Of a stretch of 64,000 bases of DNA, positions 61,884-64,000 are shown in pieces. Numbering within the stretch: the stretch's first letter is position 1; each line of letters opens with the position of its first letter. The stretch comes from Hallella bergensis DSM 17361. Its GTDB lineage: Bacteria; Bacteroidota; Bacteroidia; Bacteroidales; Bacteroidaceae. The stretch is taken from NCBI RefSeq assembly GCF_000160535.1, contig NZ_GG704780.1:198878-262877 (forward strand), read 5' to 3'. The translations under genes were made by a program, and so were the position numbers. The notes below the pieces were generated by a model. That model was not told where the DNA came from. It ran no database searches and saw only the letters and a list, made by a program, of their open reading frames with translations.

Positions 61884-64000
61884 ATGGCTAAAAAGTTTGC
61901 CGAACACACCGGTCTTGATTTGACCAAAACAAATGAGGAAATACTGAAGGAATGGGAGAAGAATGACATCTTCCACAAAAGCATAGACGAGCGTGAAGGA
62001 TGCCCGCAATTCATATTTTTTGAGGGTCCTCCCTCGGCCAATGGTCATCCGGGGATTCACCATGTGCTGGCGCGTGCCATCAAGGACGCGTTCAACCGAT
62101 ACAAGACCATGCAGGGTTTCAAGGTGGAGCGCAAGGCCGGATGGGACACACATGGTCTGCCGGTGGAGCTGAGTGTGGAGAAAGAGCTTGGCATTACCAA
62201 GAAGGACATTGACAACAAGGCGTCGGACAAATATATCTCTGTGGAGGAATACAACCACCGCTGCCGGGAGAACGTGATGAAGTTTACGGCAGAATGGCGT
62301 AATCTCACGGAAAAAATGGGGTATTTTGTTGACCTTGACCACCCCTATATTACCTTTGACAACAAATACATCGAAACCCTTTGGTGGTTGCTCAAGCAGC
62401 TCTACAACAAGGGGATGCTCTATAAGGGTTATACCATTCAGCCCTATTCGCCGGCTGCCGGTACGGGACTGTCGAGCCACGAACTAAACCAACCGGGTTG
62501 CTATCGTGACGTTAAGGACACGACAGTCACTGCCCAATTCTTGATTAAAGATGCAAAAGCAGAGTGGTGCAAGCACGGCGAGCCCTGGTTCCTGGCTTGG
62601 ACCACTACACCGTGGACACTGCCATCGAATGTGGCACTTTGTGTAGGCCCCAAGATTGACTATGTGGCTGTGGAGACGTATAACCCCTATAATGGGGCGC
62701 CGATGACGGCCATCATGGCCGAGTCGCGCGTTTCGGCCTATCTAAATGCGGATCAAGAATGCAAGGATGGTGAACTGCTGCCCTTCGACAAGGAGAAAAA
62801 ACAGTGCCCGTGGAGAATTATCGAGCACATGAAGGGCACGGAGTTGGAGGGTCTGCGCTATGAGCAGCTGATGCCCTGGGTGAAGCCCTGCGAGAAAATC
62901 GGTGACTTTGCACCCGACTTTGTGAATGAATATGCCGGCAAACATCCCGAAAAAGTGTTTGCAAGCAACGAGGGAATCGATCAGTTTGTGGAAATGCACG
63001 AAGAGGCGTTTCGCATCATTCTTGGCGACTATGTTACCACGGAGGACGGAACCGGTATCGTGCACATTGCCCCAACTTTTGGTGCTGATGATGCCAAGGT
63101 GGCCAAGGATGCCAAGGTGCCTGCACTGTACCTGATTTCAAAGAAGGGGGAAACCCGTCCGATGGTAGACCTTCAGGGCAAATATTATACCCTTGACGAG
63201 CTTGATAAAAACTTTGTGGAGCGTTGCGTGGACACAAAGGCATACGAACATCATGCCGGCGACTACGTGAAGAATGCCTATTCTCCGGAGTTTAACACGA
63301 ATGGTGTGTGGGATGCCAAGGCCTCGGAGAAGGCTGAAGATCTGAATATAATCATGTCGATGGAGATGAAGCAGGAGGGCAGTGCCTTTAAAATAGAAAA
63401 GCATGTGCACAACTATCCACATTGCTGGCGTACCGACAAGCCCGTGCTATATTATCCCCTCGACAGCTGGTTTATTCGTGACACAGCGATGAAAGAGCGC
63501 ATGGTGGAGCTGAACAAAACCATTCGCTGGCAACCAGAATCGACAGGTACGGGTCGGTTTGGCAATTGGCTGGAGAACCTGAACGACTGGAATCTCTCGC
63601 GCTCTCGCTTCTGGGGAACTCCGCTGCCTGTCTGGCGTGATGAAAACCATAACGAAAAGTGCATCGGATCAGTTGAGGAACTGTATAACGAAATAGAGAA
63701 GTCGGTTGCTGCCGGTGTCATGAAGAACAACCCGTTGAAAGACAAAGGCTTTGTGCCGGGTGACTATTCTCAGGAAAACTATGACAGAATCGACCTTCAC
63801 CGCCCGTATATCGACTATGTGGTTTTGGTAAACGATGAGGGCAAACCCATGTATCGCGAAAGCGATTTGATCGATGTTTGGTTTGACAGTGGTGCCATGC
63901 CATACGCTCAACTCCATTATCCGTTTGAGGGTGCCATCAATGCTGAGGGTCTGAAGAAGACCGGCATGAGCGAGGCTGAATATCGCGCATCGCTCGTGAA
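61884..64000 (+). CDS. ileS: Isoleucyl-tRNA synthetase (N-terminal 705 residues, cut by the window end)
   Basis: Charges tRNA-Ile with isoleucine. The start MAKKFAEHTGLDLTKTNEEI resembles Bacteroidota IleS. The class I HIGH-type motif is seen as SANGHPGIHH, followed by GWDTHGLPVE and the editing domain (AWTTTPWTLPSNVAL, GTGIVHIAPTFGADD). RSRFWGTPLPVWR begins the return to the catalytic core. The KMSKS motif lies beyond 64000. An in-frame ATG 57 nt upstream lies in the leader hairpin region and is not preferred. The frame is open through the last base. Confidence 0.95.
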   Translation, partial: MAKKFAEHTGLDLTKTNEEILKEWEKNDIFHKSIDEREGCPQFIFFEGPPSANGHPGIHHVLARAIKDAFNRYKTMQGFKVERKAGWDTHGLPVELSVEKELGITKKDIDNKASDKYISVEEYNHRCRENVMKFTAEWRNLTEKMGYFVDLDHPYITFDNKYIETLWWLLKQLYNKGMLYKGYTIQPYSPAAGTGLSSHELNQPGCYRDVKDTTVTAQFLIKDAKAEWCKHGEPWFLAWTTTPWTLPSNVALCVGPKIDYVAVETYNPYNGAPMTAIMAESRVSAYLNADQECKDGELLPFDKEKKQCPWRIIEHMKGTELEGLRYEQLMPWVKPCEKIGDFAPDFVNEYAGKHPEKVFASNEGIDQFVEMHEEAFRIILGDYVTTEDGTGIVHIAPTFGADDAKVAKDAKVPALYLISKKGETRPMVDLQGKYYTLDELDKNFVERCVDTKAYEHHAGDYVKNAYSPEFNTNGVWDAKASEKAEDLNIIMSMEMKQEGSAFKIEKHVHNYPHCWRTDKPVLYYPLDSWFIRDTAMKERMVELNKTIRWQPESTGTGRFGNWLENLNDWNLSRSRFWGTPLPVWRDENHNEKCIGSVEELYNEIEKSVAAGVMKNNPLKDKGFVPGDYSQENYDRIDLHRPYIDYVVLVNDEGKPMYRESDLIDVWFDSGAMPYAQLHYPFEGAINAEGLKKTGMSEAEYRASLV

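Noticed and set aside
1..64000. tRNA, rRNA or tmRNA genes
   Set aside because: The intergenic gaps were read on both strands and no cloverleaf-like or rRNA sequence was recognised; a covariance search would be needed to exclude one fully.

Overview
The window looks like a chromosomal segment of a Prevotella-type member of the Bacteroidales (phylum Bacteroidota). Several things seen in the sequence support this. Most promoters carry a TAnnTTTG -7 box and A-rich start regions replace Shine-Dalgarno sites. There is a SusC/SusD outer-membrane uptake pair. Several secreted proteins end in the short Gly-Leu-Tyr-rich tails typical of type IX secretion cargo. The regulator of the arabinose operon is of the Nudix type, and sugar metabolism uses a PPi-dependent phosphofructokinase and pyruvate phosphate dikinase. 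The species assignment is inference.

Layout. 0-5 kb: rlmD, then a promoter-driven pair (a small exported-looking protein and a fimbrillin-like lipoprotein), then 1.3 kb of repeat-rich noncoding DNA. 5-10.3 kb: ppdK with its own promoter and terminator, then a small accessory block (ORF6N-domain protein, small hypothetical, Fic protein). 10.5-15.4 kb: a minus-strand operon sppA-lpxK-punA-thiL with a 116-nt out-of-frame lpxK/punA overlap. 15.5-19.9 kb: a short-chain dehydrogenase, then a pectin unit (GH28 and a CE12-type esterase) followed by the 3' remnant of a lost GH2-type gene. 20.7-29 kb: a minus-strand operon of a zinc metalloprotease, SusC, SusD and a secreted surface protein. 29.3-33.4 kb: a divergent pair of secreted proteins (leucine-rich repeats; M6-like protease). 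34-34.9 kb: a short folK-like gene, a promoter and a fragment of a RhuM gene.

34.9-47.3 kb is the core metabolic unit: one minus-strand L-arabinose operon, galM - SSS transporter - araR - araD - araA - araB - GH51 arabinofuranosidase - tkt - rpiB. It covers release of arabinose from glycans, anomer interconversion, uptake, conversion to xylulose-5-phosphate and entry into the pentose phosphate pathway, with the Nudix-type AraR encoded inside. A candidate operator lies between its -7 box and galM. Immediately upstream is a 757-bp element bounded by 51-bp inverted repeats.

48.2-55.9 kb: a tight seven-gene minus-strand operon (small hypothetical, PlsC-like acyltransferase, large amidase-like secreted protein, small hypothetical, YgiQ, PP2C-like protein, truA). 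56.2-58.8 kb: pfp and a membrane-anchored GH25 lysozyme. 59.3-61.7 kb: engB and an ABC-F ATPase. 61.9 kb to the end: ileS, cut by the window edge, with a leader that can form a terminator-like hairpin.

The most unusual signal is in the noncoding DNA. Five large intergenic gaps carry diverged copies of one GC-rich element, mixed with a short palindromic repeat, period-7/8 low-complexity tracts and a long-terminal-inverted-repeat element. No tRNA, rRNA, CRISPR array or intact transposase was seen.
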